Numbered from the stretch's first letter, positions 1 to 9,207 are shown. The stretch: DNA of 64,000 bases from Bacillus taeanensis (GCF_003318295.1 NZ_QOCW01000004.1:62001-126000), one strand, 5' to 3'. Notes: generated by a model from the letters alone, not told the origin. Numbers and translations: made by a program.

Positions 1-1798
1 TTGAGAATTGAAAGCCATTTGTTCTAATAAGGCTCCATGTTAAAACCGCAATCATAAATAGTAAAATATAAATCATATAGTGCCGGATTGAGCCTGTCAT
101 ATATGTGTTTGTAATTTTAGCTGAAACAGAAGTTAAACTGTTTACAAGAATATCGTACACTTTATTAGCTGATAATTTCCCAGGTAAAATCCGATAAAAG
201 CCTGTCCACTTTTCTCGTGTTTTATAAAGAAGTATACCTAAGACAAGTACTGTTAGCGACATCGCTAACGGAATATTCAACCCGTGCCAAAATGCAAGGT
301 GGGCATGCGGAAGTTCTCCATTAATTGCTGCCACAGTAGGCGCAAGTAAGCTTTCGTTAATAAGATTTGGCATAAGCCCAATTAATATCACGAGTGATAC
401 TAAAATGATTGGAGGAATTAACATGCCAATTGGTGCTTCATGAGGCTCTTTTTTCAGCTTTCCTTTTCGTTTACCTGTGAATGTTTGGAAGAACAACATC
501 ATCGAATAAACGAATGTAAAAATACTTCCTAACACAGCAATAAAAGGGAAGTATGGTGCGACCGCTTCAACAACAGCCGAGCTTGATTCAATATCAAGGG
601 AAGCATCAAAAAACATTTCCTTACTTAAAAATCCGTTAAAAATTGGCAGCGGTACACCAGCCATTGAGAATGTTCCAAATAAAGCAAGTGTAGCTGTAAT
701 TGGCATCATCGTCATCAGTCCGCCTAGACGACGAATATCGCGTGTGCCTGTTTCATGATCGACAATTCCAGCAACCATGAATAAGCTTCCTTTAAATGTT
801 GCATGGTTAAAAATGTGAAAGACAGCTGCTAAAATAGCTGCACCAGTACCAAAGCCAAGCATTGCCATAATCATACCGAGCTGACTAATTGTAGAATATG
901 CCAAAATAGCTTTTAAATCTGTTTGGCGCACAGCCATATAAGAACCCCAACACAATGTTAAAAGACCAAAGCCGCTAACGAGAATAAAGAAAAGATCTGT
1001 TCCGCTAAAGGCAAGTGAAAAACGCGCCACTAAATAAATGCCGGCTTTAACCATTGTCGCAGAATGAAGATAGGCGCTGACAGGTGTCGGCGCTTCCATT
1101 GCATCCGGAAGCCAAATATGAAAAGGGAACTGAGCTGATTTTGTAAAGGCCCCAAGTAACAGTAACACCAGCACACCAACAAAATAATCACTGTTAATAA
1201 CGAGATCAGCATTTTCAATTACCCCGCGGATACTTGAAGTTCCTGTAAGAACGTAAAGGAAAATAAATCCACCAAGCATTGCAAGTCCGCCAAATACAGT
1301 AATTAGCATGGATTTTAACGCACCATAGCGAGAGCGCTCTCTATAATACCAATAGCCAATTAATAGAAAAGAAGATAAGCTCGTTAACTCCCAAAATGTA
1401 TAGAGAACAAACAAGTTGTCAGATAATACAACTCCAAGCATTGCTCCCATAAACATGAGTAAATAAACATAAAAATGTCCAAGCTTCTCAGTAATGTGTA
1501 AATAATAGGTGGAATATAAAACAACAAGGGAACCAATTCCAGTAATAAGCAATGTAAAGAATAACCCTAATCCATCAATGAGAAATGAAAAATTAATGGA
1601 AAGTGATGGAATCCATTCATAGGTCGTTAAAAGAATTTCGCCATGATGAATGTCTGGCAAATACGATAAGAAATAGATAAACAAAGCGACTGGAACAGGC
1701 AAAACAAACCAACCAGTATGTATACCTTTCAATTTTTTATGAAATAATGGTACAAAAAAAGCTGCTAAAAAAGGCGCTAATACAGCAAGCATTAACAT
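1..1798 (-). CDS. mrpA: Na+/H+ antiporter subunit A (MrpA/MnhA/ShaA), 5' part, runs off left edge
   Basis: Open from the ATG at 1798 to the window edge (599 codons seen). The family is usually about 800 residues, so the C-terminal part is missing. The translation is strongly hydrophobic with many membrane segments. It carries the proton-pump signature of NuoL/MrpA proteins: LPDAMEAPTPVSAYLHSATMV with Lys and His in place, preceded by LLLGAFTKSAQFPFHIW, and an early FWELTSLSSF segment. By family knowledge it is the large subunit of a multisubunit Mrp antiporter for sodium and pH homeostasis; mrpB-G would be expected further left. An AAGGAGG ribosome site lies 11 bases upstream. A NuoL (complex I) identity is less likely because the start and loop sequences fit Mrp better. 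Confidence 0.88.
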   Translation of the reverse strand, partial: MLMLAVLAPFLAAFFVPLFHKKLKGIHTGWFVLPVPVALFIYFLSYLPDIHHGEILLTTYEWIPSLSINFSFLIDGLGLFFTLLITGIGSLVVLYSTYYLHITEKLGHFYVYLLMFMGAMLGVVLSDNLFVLYTFWELTSLSSFLLIGYWYYRERSRYGALKSMLITVFGGLAMLGGFIFLYVLTGTSSIRGVIENADLVINSDYFVGVLVLLLLGAFTKSAQFPFHIWLPDAMEAPTPVSAYLHSATMVKAGIYLVARFSLAFSGTDLFFILVSGFGLLTLCWGSYMAVRQTDLKAILAYSTISQLGMIMAMLGFGTGAAILAAVFHIFNHATFKGSLFMVAGIVDHETGTRDIRRLGGLMTMMPITATLALFGTFSMAGVPLPIFNGFLSKEMFFDASLDIESSSAVVEAVAPYFPFIAVLGSIFTFVYSMMLFFQTFTGKRKGKLKKEPHEAPIGMLIPPIILVSLVILIGLMPNLINESLLAPTVAAINGELPHAHLAFWHGLNIPLAMSLTVLVLGILLYKTREKWTGFYRILPGKLSANKVYDILVNSLTSVSAKITNTYMTGSIRHYMIYILLFMIAVLTWSLIRTNGFQFS

Positions 1799-2126
1799 AT
1801 CATGTAGATCCTCCTTAAATCATCTAAAAAGATTTTAATCATTAAAAATGAAACCCTTTATAATTCCTAACATGTTAATTGTAATCAAAAAAATTGTGAC
1901 TTATCAACTTTAAAGTGAGAAGGTTGTCGATGCTTGATAAGGTTATGCTTAGTTTCTACATATTTAATAGTAAATAAAAAAAAATTTTTTTACTCTCGGT
2001 TATTTGTTAAAAAGGTGGCTTGTATAAATGTTCCGCTTTTGTTCAAAATATGTAAAGTCCACTACTTACATGAAAGTTAGATAGAACAATGTTTTAAAAA
2101 TACTAAAAAAAGGGAAATGACTGAAT
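1799..2126. other. Intergenic region between divergent mrpA and lipoprotein gene
   Basis: AT-rich gap of about 330 bases between divergent genes. It must hold promoters for both, but I see no clean sigma-A pair. An 8-base inverted repeat (CTTATCAA / TTGATAAG) lies around 1900-1945. Nothing else is recognised. Confidence 0.4.
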
Positions 2127-2585
2127 ATGCGGATTACTTTATGGATTTCGGTTATATGTATGCTATTAACAGGATGTATGACATCATCTATTTATAAAAA
2201 AGATTTAGATGAAGCATTTGAACCGAGAGAATACTATCGAAGTGGGATTTCCAAAGAACAAGTGGGAATCGCTCTAACGGATAGAGAAGATAAAGCACAG
2301 CAAATCTTGCAGAAATTTCAACAACATCCAAAAATACGAGATATTATAATGCTTAGTTATAGCGGAGAAATGTTAATTGCAATTAAGCCAGCTGCCTATT
2401 ATCAAAAAAATTTTGATGAAGTAAAACAAGGAATTTCACAGCAGTTAGAAAGCGAAGGAATTGCGGCCACTCTTGTCACAACTCCAGCTCAGTTTAGAAA
2501 GATAAAGAAGTTAAAAAATAAAAAATATAGCGTGAATATAAAAGAGTGGGAGTTAGAGTGGAATAAAGTATTAGATGAAATATAA
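2127..2585 (+). CDS. Putative lipoprotein of unknown function
   Basis: 152 residues beginning with a short lipoprotein signal peptide. The lipobox LLTGC places the lipidated Cys at residue 17, so the protein is probably anchored to the outer face of the membrane. The mature part is charged and helical with a Lys-rich C-terminal section. I do not recognise the family; it loosely resembles small sporulation lipoproteins of the YhcN/YlaJ type, but no diagnostic motif is present. It stands alone, with a clear terminator directly after the stop, facing convergent sda. Confidence 0.75.
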   Translation: MRITLWISVICMLLTGCMTSSIYKKDLDEAFEPREYYRSGISKEQVGIALTDREDKAQQILQKFQQHPKIRDIIMLSYSGEMLIAIKPAAYYQKNFDEVKQGISQQLESEGIAATLVTTPAQFRKIKKLKNKKYSVNIKEWELEWNKVLDEI

Positions 2586-2617
2586 AAAGCCAACATTTTG
2601 TATTTGTTGGCTTTTTG
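2584..2617. terminator. Rho-independent terminator between lipoprotein gene and sda
   Basis: Inverted repeat AAAGCCAACA / TGTTGGCTTTTT overlapping the stop codon of the lipoprotein gene and followed by Ts. The A-rich left arm means it can serve sda from the other strand as well. Confidence 0.8.
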
Positions 2618-2621
2618 TATA

Positions 2622-2792
2622 TTAAGTAAGCTTTTTATGTATAGAGTGGGAGGTAAATGATAGAGAGCGGCGTTCTAACTCTTTTTGAATAAGAGTAATA
2701 AAGTCTACACTAAGCTGAAGATCTTGTGCTTTTTGATAAGATTCAATTAAAAGGTCATCAGATAAATCAGCAATAGGATTATTACAATTCAT
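2622..2792 (-). CDS. sda: Sporulation histidine kinase inhibitor Sda
   Basis: A 56-codon gene read on the minus strand. The core [20 protein letters not shown]...[15 protein letters not shown] matches Sda, a helical hairpin peptide that binds sporulation kinases such as KinA and blocks phosphorelay entry when replication or DNA integrity is disturbed. It is slightly longer than the 46-52 residue B. subtilis form, with extra residues at both ends. A ribosome site GAAAGGGG precedes the ATG. It lies upstream of yqeG, as I recall for B. subtilis. I saw no perfect DnaA box (TTATNCACA) upstream. Confidence 0.92.
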   Translation of the reverse strand: MNCNNPIADLSDDLLIESYQKAQDLQLSVDFITLIQKELERRSLSFTSHSIHKKLT

Positions 2793-3143
2793 TTAGTGTC
2801 CCCTTTCATAAAGTAGAATGATTTATGATTAAAGTAAACAAATATAATCCAGAAATTTCAAAAAATAAACATAAAAAAAGAATAACATGAAATTCATTTA
2901 AGAACAATTGTTTTCTTATTTGTATATTTAGACTAAAAAATTGCGAATAATGACTAGAAAACCGCCCTTAGGTAGGAACCCTTCTTTTTATGACCATAAA
3001 ATTAAAATTCAGATATAAGGGTGAATACAATGGTAACAAATATAAAAACGTCTTCTAATAATAAATATTTAAGGTTTTTCTTTTTGCAAAGACTGTTATA
3101 ATAGAGTACTGTGATATTACATGCTAGTTTAGAGGTGTTGAAT
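2793..3143. other. Intergenic region between sda and yqeG
   Basis: Must hold the divergent sda and yqeG promoters. A TATAAT at 3097-3102 is a plausible -10 for the yqeG operon, but the -35 is weak. A near-palindrome around 2918 (AAGAACAATTGTTTTCTT) is visible. A 23-codon frame from 3030 has a modest ribosome site, but it overlaps the likely promoter and is not called. Confidence 0.4.
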
Positions 3144-3665
3144 TTGTTAAAAAAATTTCTGCCGGATGAACACGTAAAAAGTGTATTTGAGATTGACGCA
3201 GATTTATTGTTAAAAAGGGGAATTAAAGGGATTATTACTGACCTTGATAATACTCTTGTTGAATGGGACCGTCCAGATGCGACGCCTGAATTAATAAAGT
3301 GGTTTCAACATTTAGAAGAAAAAGGGATTATTGTTACCATTGTTTCAAACAATAATCAACAGCGAGTAGGGGCGTTTGCAGAGCCTCTGAATGTACCGTT
3401 TATATATCATGCTAAAAAGCCAATGACACGTGCATTTAAACAAGCGTTAACGGATATGAAACTCCAGCCAACAGAAATTGTAGTGATTGGCGATCAAATT
3501 TTTACCGATGTATTAGGAGGAAATCGCTTAGGATTACATACAATACTAGTTGTCCCTGTTGCAAGTACAGATGGTTTTATTACGAAATTTAATCGTCGTA
3601 TGGAACGTGTCCTTCTAGGAAAAATGAAGAAAAAAGGATTAATTCATTGGGAGGAAGAAAAGTGA
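3144..3665 (+). CDS. yqeG: HAD-superfamily phosphatase YqeG (subfamily IIIA)
   Basis: 173 residues from the TTG at 3144, chosen because AGAGGTG lies just upstream and the start LLKKFLPDEHVKSVF matches YqeG; a GTG at 3111 would add an unsupported extension. HAD motifs are visible: DLDNT at 33-37 (nucleophile Asp), SNN at 68-70, Lys about 92, and GDQIFTD at 116-122. The physiological substrate is not established to my knowledge. It is the first gene of the operon running to yqeM, and its stop overlaps the yqeH start by four bases, implying coupled translation. Confidence 0.9.
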   Translation: MLKKFLPDEHVKSVFEIDADLLLKRGIKGIITDLDNTLVEWDRPDATPELIKWFQHLEEKGIIVTIVSNNNQQRVGAFAEPLNVPFIYHAKKPMTRAFKQALTDMKLQPTEIVVIGDQIFTDVLGGNRLGLHTILVVPVASTDGFITKFNRRMERVLLGKMKKKGLIHWEEEK

Positions 3666-4768
3666 GTGACAGAATTATTTGTGCGGGTTGTGGTGTGAAG
3701 ATTCAAACTGAAAAGAAAGAAGAATTAGGGTTTGCGCCTTCATCTGCACTAAAAAGAGAGGTTATTATTTGCCAACGTTGTTTCCGTTTAAAGCATTACA
3801 ACGAGATTCAAGATGTTTCACTAACAGATGATGATTTTTTAAAGATATTAAATGGGATTGGTCAAACTGATGCTCTTGTTGTTAAAATTGTTGATATTTT
3901 TGATTTTAATGGAAGTTGGCTCCCTGGAATTCACCGCTTTGTTGGAAATAATAAAGTATTGTTAATAGGTAATAAAGTGGATTTATTACCCAAATCAGTC
4001 AATCAAAGCCGGTTAATTCAATGGATGCGTTCCTCCGCTAAAGAATACGGATTGAAACCCGAAGATGTCCACTTGATTAGCGCCCAAAAAGGTCATGGTG
4101 TAATGGAAGCTGCTGACGCAATTGATCGTGAGCGAAATGGAAAAGATGTCTACATAGTTGGCTGTACAAATGTTGGGAAATCTACTTTTATTAATCGCCT
4201 TATTAAAGAATTTGGCGGTGATGAAGAACAGCTTATTACAACATCACAGTTTCCTGGAACAACACTAGATTTAATTGATCTTCCACTTGATGATGGGAAA
4301 ACATTGTACGATACTCCAGGGATTATTAACCATCATCAAATGGCCCATTTTGTTGATAAAGAAGAATTAAAAATCATTTCTCCAAAAAAAGAAATTAAGC
4401 CAAAGATCTTTCAATTAAATGAAGAACAAACATTATTTTTGGGGGGATTAGCAAGATTAGATTATGTGTCAGGTGGAAGGCGTTCGTTGGTTTGTTATTT
4501 ATCAAATGAACTTCATATTCATCGTACAAAGTTAGAAAAAGCAGATGAATTGTATGAAAATCATTTAGGCGAGCTGCTTCAACCGCCTAGATTGGAAAAT
4601 AAAGAGAACCTGCCGCCTTTAAAAAAACACGAACTACTCTTAAAAGAGGAGAAGATGGATATTGTGTTTTCGGGACTGGGTTGGGTAACCGTTAATGAGC
4701 CAGGCGCAAAAGTAATCGCCTATGCACCAGAAGGAGTTGGCATCTCAGTACGCAAATCTTTAATTTAA
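3662..4768 (+). CDS. yqeH: Ribosome biogenesis GTPase YqeH (circularly permuted)
   Basis: 368 residues from GTG 3662, preceded by GGGAGG and overlapping the yqeG stop. A zinc-finger-like pair (C7/C10 and C37/C40) leads into a circularly permuted GTPase domain: NKVD (G4) at 104-107, SA at 140-141 (G5), then GCTNVGKST (G1) at 167-175 and DTPG (G3) at 217-220. YqeH is needed for 30S subunit assembly in B. subtilis. An in-frame ATG at 3647 lies inside yqeG and lacks a good ribosome site. Confidence 0.95.
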   Translation: MSDRIICAGCGVKIQTEKKEELGFAPSSALKREVIICQRCFRLKHYNEIQDVSLTDDDFLKILNGIGQTDALVVKIVDIFDFNGSWLPGIHRFVGNNKVLLIGNKVDLLPKSVNQSRLIQWMRSSAKEYGLKPEDVHLISAQKGHGVMEAADAIDRERNGKDVYIVGCTNVGKSTFINRLIKEFGGDEEQLITTSQFPGTTLDLIDLPLDDGKTLYDTPGIINHHQMAHFVDKEELKIISPKKEIKPKIFQLNEEQTLFLGGLARLDYVSGGRRSLVCYLSNELHIHRTKLEKADELYENHLGELLQPPRLENKENLPPLKKHELLLKEEKMDIVFSGLGWVTVNEPGAKVIAYAPEGVGISVRKSLI

Positions 4769-4786
4769 GTAAGGGGATGGGGAAAG

Positions 4787-5623
4787 ATGGGGAAATTATA
4801 TGGTTTAATTGGCTATCCTATTGGTCATTCTATGTCACCATTAATGCATAACAATGAGTTTAGTCAGTTAGAAATGCCGAATTATTATCAAGCATTTAAC
4901 GTCGAACCAAGCCAGCTTGAACATGCTGTTACAGGAATGAGAGCTCTTGGTATTTCAGGGTTTAATGTAACAATCCCTCATAAAGTAGCTGTCATGGACT
5001 TTTTAGATGTGATTGATGAGGAAGCAGCAAGTATTGGGGCCGTCAATACGATTGTTAATCATGATGGCCAACTTATTGGTTATAATACAGATGGCCAAGG
5101 TTATTTACAGTCCTTATTAACAATTACGGGTGAATCTCTGCAGGGAAAAAGCATTTTAGTCATTGGGGCTGGAGGAGCTGCGAGAGCGATTGTTACTTCT
5201 ATTGCAAGGCATGGAGTGAAGACAATTGATATCACAAACCGAACTAGTGAAAAAGCAGAAGAAATGTCAAAACATGCATTGAAATTCGCCACATCTAAGT
5301 CATTAACACTTCAGCAGGCAGAAGAAGCTCTTAATGAATATGATGTTGTCATTAACACAACATCTGTTGGAATGAGTCCAAATGTCGATGATATTCCGCT
5401 TTCACTTCATAATTTGAGGGAAGGAACCATTTTGTCTGATTTAATTTATAACCCGTTGAAAACAAAATGGTTAACAATCGGAGAAGAGAAGGGTGCGATC
5501 ATTGATAACGGAGTATCCATGTTTGTTGGACAAGGAGCGTTATCTTTTAAAAAATGGACCGGCGTCGAGCCGAATCAAGCAAGAATGAAAAAAATTGTTG
5601 AAGAAACACTTGGAGGAAGATAG
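4787..5623 (+). CDS. aroE: Shikimate dehydrogenase (NADP+)
   Basis: 278 residues, normal length. It reduces 3-dehydroshikimate to shikimate in the common aromatic amino acid pathway. The N-terminal substrate domain has SMSPLMHN (15-22) and NVTIPHK (60-66) with the catalytic Lys66; Asp102 is in NTDGQG. The Rossmann motif GAGGAARA (127-134) binds the nicotinamide cofactor. Start ATG has GGGGATGGGGA upstream. It sits in the yqeG-yqeM operon, three bases before yhbY. B. subtilis calls this gene aroD. Confidence 0.96.
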   Translation: MGKLYGLIGYPIGHSMSPLMHNNEFSQLEMPNYYQAFNVEPSQLEHAVTGMRALGISGFNVTIPHKVAVMDFLDVIDEEAASIGAVNTIVNHDGQLIGYNTDGQGYLQSLLTITGESLQGKSILVIGAGGAARAIVTSIARHGVKTIDITNRTSEKAEEMSKHALKFATSKSLTLQQAEEALNEYDVVINTTSVGMSPNVDDIPLSLHNLREGTILSDLIYNPLKTKWLTIGEEKGAIIDNGVSMFVGQGALSFKKWTGVEPNQARMKKIVEETLGGR

Positions 5624-5625
5624 TT

Positions 5626-5919
5626 ATGTTAACAGGTAAGCAAAAACGCTTTTTACGTTCAAAAGCTCATCATTTAAATCCAATTTTTCAAGTTGGAAAA
5701 GCAGGGGTAAATGAAAATTTAATTCAACAAATTGATGATGCCCTTGAGGCAAGAGAGCTGATTAAAGTAAGTATCTTACAAAATTGTTTTGAAGATAAAG
5801 AGGATGTGGCAGCCGAATTAAGCAGCGGAGCAAAAGCTGAACTTGTACAAGTTATTGGTAATACAATTGTGCTTTATAAAGAATCTAAAGAAAATAAACA
5901 ATTAGAATTACCTCAATAA
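5626..5919 (+). CDS. yhbY: Ribosome-associated CRM-domain RNA-binding protein YhbY (YqeI)
   Basis: 97 residues, a single CRM domain. The start LTGKQKRFLRSKAHHLNPIFQVGKAGV contains the conserved basic patch and the GKAGVNE loop (a GxxG-type RNA-binding turn). The E. coli homologue associates with pre-50S subunits, so a role in ribosome assembly is likely. It is packed between aroE (2-base gap) and nadD (13-base gap). Confidence 0.92.
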   Translation: MLTGKQKRFLRSKAHHLNPIFQVGKAGVNENLIQQIDDALEARELIKVSILQNCFEDKEDVAAELSSGAKAELVQVIGNTIVLYKESKENKQLELPQ

Positions 5920-5932
5920 GAGAGACACTACA

Positions 5933-6511
5933 ATGCGTAAAGTAGGAATTATAGGGGGCACATTCGACCCCCCACATAATGGTCATTTAATGATTGCACA
6001 AGAAGCATTAACGACTTGCCATCTGGATGAAGTATGGTTTATGCCAAGTTACATGCCTCCTCATAAACAGGATAAGCACATCACCGCTTCAGAAGAGCGT
6101 ATTGAGATGGTAAAGCTTGCGATTGATAACAATCCACATTTTCGCCTTTCATTAGTCGAATTTGAGCGGAAAGGTCTTTCTTATACGTATAAAACATTAA
6201 ACTATTTAACGTCAGTTCATGAGAATACAAGCTTTTATTTTATTATTGGAGCAGACATGGTGAATGATTTAGTTAATTGGTATGAGATTGATAAGCTCCT
6301 CCAAGTTGTTACTTTTATTGGAGTGAAAAGACCGGGCACAGTAATTAAATCGCCTTATGCAAAAAAAATGATTTCTATAGAAGTGCCGCAATTTGAAATG
6401 TCATCTACTTTTCTAAGAACGAGGTTTGTTAATGGTGGAAATACGCGCTACTTCCTTCCTGAGAAAGTTAGAGAATATATAGAGGAGAATGATCTATATG
6501 GAGCGAAGTGA
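5933..6511 (+). CDS. nadD: Nicotinate-nucleotide adenylyltransferase
   Basis: 192 residues. It transfers AMP from ATP to nicotinate mononucleotide to form deamido-NAD in NAD synthesis. The nucleotidyltransferase signature GTFDPPHNGH is at 9-18 and the SSTFLR motif at 157-162. Length is typical. It overlaps yqeK by 14 bases in the operon, a pairing conserved across Firmicutes. Confidence 0.96.
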   Translation: MRKVGIIGGTFDPPHNGHLMIAQEALTTCHLDEVWFMPSYMPPHKQDKHITASEERIEMVKLAIDNNPHFRLSLVEFERKGLSYTYKTLNYLTSVHENTSFYFIIGADMVNDLVNWYEIDKLLQVVTFIGVKRPGTVIKSPYAKKMISIEVPQFEMSSTFLRTRFVNGGNTRYFLPEKVREYIEENDLYGAK

Positions 6512-7067
6512 AGCATTAAAGATTGTTAAACCGCACTTAACAGAACATCGCTATCAACATACAATTGGAGTAACGGATACATCTGTAATGTTAGCTAAAA
6601 AATATGGAGCTGATGTGAAAAAAGCTGAAATTGCAGCTGTTTTTCACGATTATGCGAAATTCCGACCAAAAGAGGAAATGAGACAAATCATTAAAGATCA
6701 AGGCATGGATCTTCAGCTGCTTTCTTACAGCAGTGAATTACTGCATGCGCCAGTGGGTGCTTATTTAGTTAAAACAGAGGTTGGAATTAAGGATGAAGAT
6801 ATTCTAAGAGCTATCCGCTATCATACAACAGGTAGGGTTGGAATGAGCTTGCTTGAAAAAGTTGTATTTTTAGCAGATTATATAGAACCAAATAGAGCTT
6901 TTCCAGGTGTAGAAGAAGTACGCAAAACAGCAGAACAAAGCTTAGAAGAAGCTGTGCTGCAGTCATTAAAAAACACTGTACAGTTTTTAATGAAACAAAA
7001 TCAACTTGTATTTCCTGATACGATTGCGGCATATAATGATATATTACTGTCTATTAAAGGGAAATGA
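6498..7067 (+). CDS. yqeK: HD-domain nucleotide hydrolase YqeK (symmetrical Ap4A hydrolase type)
   Basis: 189 residues from ATG 6498, which has GAGGAG ten bases upstream; an ATG at 6489 is a poorer choice because homologues start at MxREEAL. HD metal ligands are visible: His21, H50-D51 (FHDYAKF), the HAPVGAYL histidine and YHTTGR. Members of this family hydrolyse diadenosine tetraphosphate to two ADP, linking stress alarmones and nucleotide pools. Start overlaps the nadD end, so translation is probably coupled. Confidence 0.92.
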   Translation: MERSEALKIVKPHLTEHRYQHTIGVTDTSVMLAKKYGADVKKAEIAAVFHDYAKFRPKEEMRQIIKDQGMDLQLLSYSSELLHAPVGAYLVKTEVGIKDEDILRAIRYHTTGRVGMSLLEKVVFLADYIEPNRAFPGVEEVRKTAEQSLEEAVLQSLKNTVQFLMKQNQLVFPDTIAAYNDILLSIKGK

Positions 7068-7095
7068 TAAATATACAAAGAGGAGTGATAATTGG

Positions 7096-7449
7096 ATGGA
7101 ATCAAAACAATTAGTTTATTTAGCAGCAAAGTCAGCTGATGATAAAAAAGCCCAAGATATTATTGTATTAAATATGGAAGGTATATCATTAATCGCTGAC
7201 TATTTTATTATTTGTCATGGAAATTCTGAAAAACAAGTACAGGCAATAGCTGAAGAAGTAAAGGACAAAGCGCAGGAGAACGGCGTTTCAATTAAACGTT
7301 TAGAGGGAAAAGATGAATCGCGTTGGATTCTTGTTGATTTAGGCGGTGTAATTGTGCATGTCTTTCATAAAGATGAGCGTTCATATTATAATTTAGAAAA
7401 ACTTTGGGGCGATGCACCACAGCTGGATATCGCTGAGAAGCTTATGTAA
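7096..7449 (+). CDS. rsfS: Ribosomal silencing factor RsfS
   Basis: 117 residues from ATG 7096 behind GAGGAGTGATAAT. The DUF143/RsfS fold is recognisable from KKAQDIIVLNM, LIADYFIICHG and the C-terminal GVIVHVFHKDERSYYNLEKLWGDA run. RsfS binds uL14 on the 50S subunit and blocks subunit joining in starved cells. It sits between yqeK and the methyltransferase yqeM, as in other bacilli. A longer frame from 7006 lies inside yqeK and is not used. Confidence 0.93.
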   Translation: MESKQLVYLAAKSADDKKAQDIIVLNMEGISLIADYFIICHGNSEKQVQAIAEEVKDKAQENGVSIKRLEGKDESRWILVDLGGVIVHVFHKDERSYYNLEKLWGDAPQLDIAEKLM

Positions 7450-7466
7450 TGGACAAGTAAAAAGCG

Positions 7467-8210
7467 ATGAGTTATGAGCAATTTGCCTATTACTATGATC
7501 AGTTAATGGCTGACGTGCCTTATGAAAATTGGCTTTATTATGTGGAGCGGATATATAAAGAGTATCAACACTCTGGAAAACGTATATTAGATGTTGGTTG
7601 TGGAACTGGGGCTTTATCTATTCAGTTAGCACAAGAGAATTTTAACGTAACAGGGATTGATTTATCAGAAGATATGCTCACAGTTGCACGATCAAAAGCT
7701 GAACATAAAGGACTTCATATTCCCTTATTTCAACAAGATATGTCTTCTATGATTGGGCTTGGGGAATTTGATACGATTGTAATCTTCTGTGATTCACTTA
7801 ATTATTTAAGAACTGAAGAAGAAGTGAAACGTACGTTTAAAGGTATGTATGATCACTTAAGAGAAGGTGGTCTGCTCCTTTTTGATGTTCATTCTACTTA
7901 TAAAATAGAACATTTATTTGTAGGTCAAACATATGGTGGAAGTGATCCGCAGCTGTCTTATTTATGGCAGTGTTTTGAAGGAGAGCATCTAAACAGTGTA
8001 GAGCATGAGCTAACTTTCTTTAGTAAACGTAATGACGGGACATATGATCGTTTTGATGAGCTGCACTTTCAACGTACCTTTCCGATTGAGCAATATGAGC
8101 AGTGGTTACGTGAACTTGATTTTGAAATTCTAGAAATTACAGGTGACTTTTTGGATACTTCTCCGTCTCCCGGCACTGAAAGAGTGTTTTTTGCAGCGGA
8201 AAAACGTTAA
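7467..8210 (+). CDS. yqeM: Class I SAM-dependent methyltransferase YqeM
   Basis: 247 residues. The SAM-binding motif LDVGCGTG is at 41-48, followed by GIDLSEDML (acidic ribose ligand) and FDTIVIFCDSLNYL. The substrate is unknown; close relatives include tRNA-modifying and small-molecule methyltransferases. It is the last gene of the yqeG operon: a strong hairpin terminator overlaps its stop codon. The ribosome site is weak (GGACAAGTAAAAAGCG), suggesting coupling to rsfS. Confidence 0.88.
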   Translation: MSYEQFAYYYDQLMADVPYENWLYYVERIYKEYQHSGKRILDVGCGTGALSIQLAQENFNVTGIDLSEDMLTVARSKAEHKGLHIPLFQQDMSSMIGLGEFDTIVIFCDSLNYLRTEEEVKRTFKGMYDHLREGGLLLFDVHSTYKIEHLFVGQTYGGSDPQLSYLWQCFEGEHLNSVEHELTFFSKRNDGTYDRFDELHFQRTFPIEQYEQWLRELDFEILEITGDFLDTSPSPGTERVFFAAEKR

Positions 8211-8241
8211 AATTCCATCGAATGAAATTCGATGGAATTTT
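8209..8241. terminator. Terminator after yqeM
   Basis: Perfect 15-base arms (AAAATTCCATCGAAT and its complement) with a GAA loop, A-rich on the left and T-rich on the right. It can act in both directions between yqeM and convergent comER. Confidence 0.85.
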
Positions 8242-8291
8242 TAAATTTAGAAAGGATTTTCAAGGGAGATGTTGAAAAATAATTATAGAAA

Positions 8292-9113
8292 TTATTTGTA
8301 AAATTGCGCAATGATATTTTCACGATCCTCTTTAAACTTCTTATGAGTAGCTTCAAAAACATGTTCAAATATTTCTCCAAGTTCTTCTTCAAGCACTTTA
8401 ATGCCTTCTCCGGTTACCCCACCTTTTACACATACTTTTTCTTGAAGAGTTTGTAGGGAATAAACGTTATTTTCTAACAATTTTGCTATTCCAATAATCA
8501 TTTCACTTGTTAATCTTGTTGCTTGTTCTTTTGAGATGTCTGTTTGTTTTACTGCGCCATCAATAAAACGCTGCAGTAAAAAGCTGAAAAAAGCAGGGCC
8601 ACAGCTGGCGATATCAGATGCTGCACGTATATTTTTATCTTCAACTTGAATAGGTGTTGATATATATGAACATAAATGTTCGAGTTTATGTTTAGTTACT
8701 TCTGAGCAGTTTCGCCCAAACGTCACTAATGAACAGCCGCTCAACGTTCGATTTGTAATACTTGGCACTACGCGGGCAACTTGACATGAAACAATGCTTT
8801 CTAAATCGTCTATTGTAATAGGGCTTGTGATGGAAATAAGTACTTTATTTGCTGAGAGATAACGTTTTATTTCGTGTAAAAGTGGATAAAATTCACGAGG
8901 TTTTACACATATAAAAATAATATCGGCTGTTTCAGCAACTTTAGCTGCAGAGCCCGCTATATGAAGTGAAGAATATTTTTTTTGGAATTTTTGTGCTTTT
9001 GCAAGTGTTCGATTTGTAATAATCATATTTGAAGATTTTACTGCTTCTGATTCAATAAAAGAGTGAATTAAAATCCCACCCATATTCCCGGTTCCGATTA
9101 TTCCAACCTTCAT
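8292..9113 (-). CDS. comER: Late competence operon protein ComER (pyrroline-5-carboxylate reductase-like)
   Basis: 273 residues, divergent from comEA exactly as in B. subtilis. The dinucleotide-binding start VGIIGTGNMGG (7-13) and the C-terminal segment VKGGVTGEGIKVLEE resemble ProC (pyrroline-5-carboxylate reductase). ComER is reported as dispensable for transformation, with some evidence for effects on sporulation and biofilm entry; the reaction is unproven. A GGGAGG ribosome site lies before the ATG. Confidence 0.9.
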   Translation of the reverse strand: MKVGIIGTGNMGGILIHSFIESEAVKSSNMIITNRTLAKAQKFQKKYSSLHIAGSAAKVAETADIIFICVKPREFYPLLHEIKRYLSANKVLISITSPITIDDLESIVSCQVARVVPSITNRTLSGCSLVTFGRNCSEVTKHKLEHLCSYISTPIQVEDKNIRAASDIASCGPAFFSFLLQRFIDGAVKQTDISKEQATRLTSEMIIGIAKLLENNVYSLQTLQEKVCVKGGVTGEGIKVLEEELGEIFEHVFEATHKKFKEDRENIIAQFYK

Positions 9114-9207
9114 TGATTTCCCTCCCTTACAAAGAGCTTTCTACCATAAAAGTTATGATGGGTGCCAATAAATTATGTGTTAAATTCATTTGAAAGGCGG
9201 AACAGTT

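Noticed and set aside
1030..1218. 62-codon minus-strand frame inside mrpA
   Set aside because: Shadow of mrpA in another frame; the mrpA frame is continuous and family-like.
3030..3101. 23-codon frame before yqeG with AAGGGTG upstream
   Set aside because: It overlaps the likely -10 of the yqeG promoter and has no recognised homologue.
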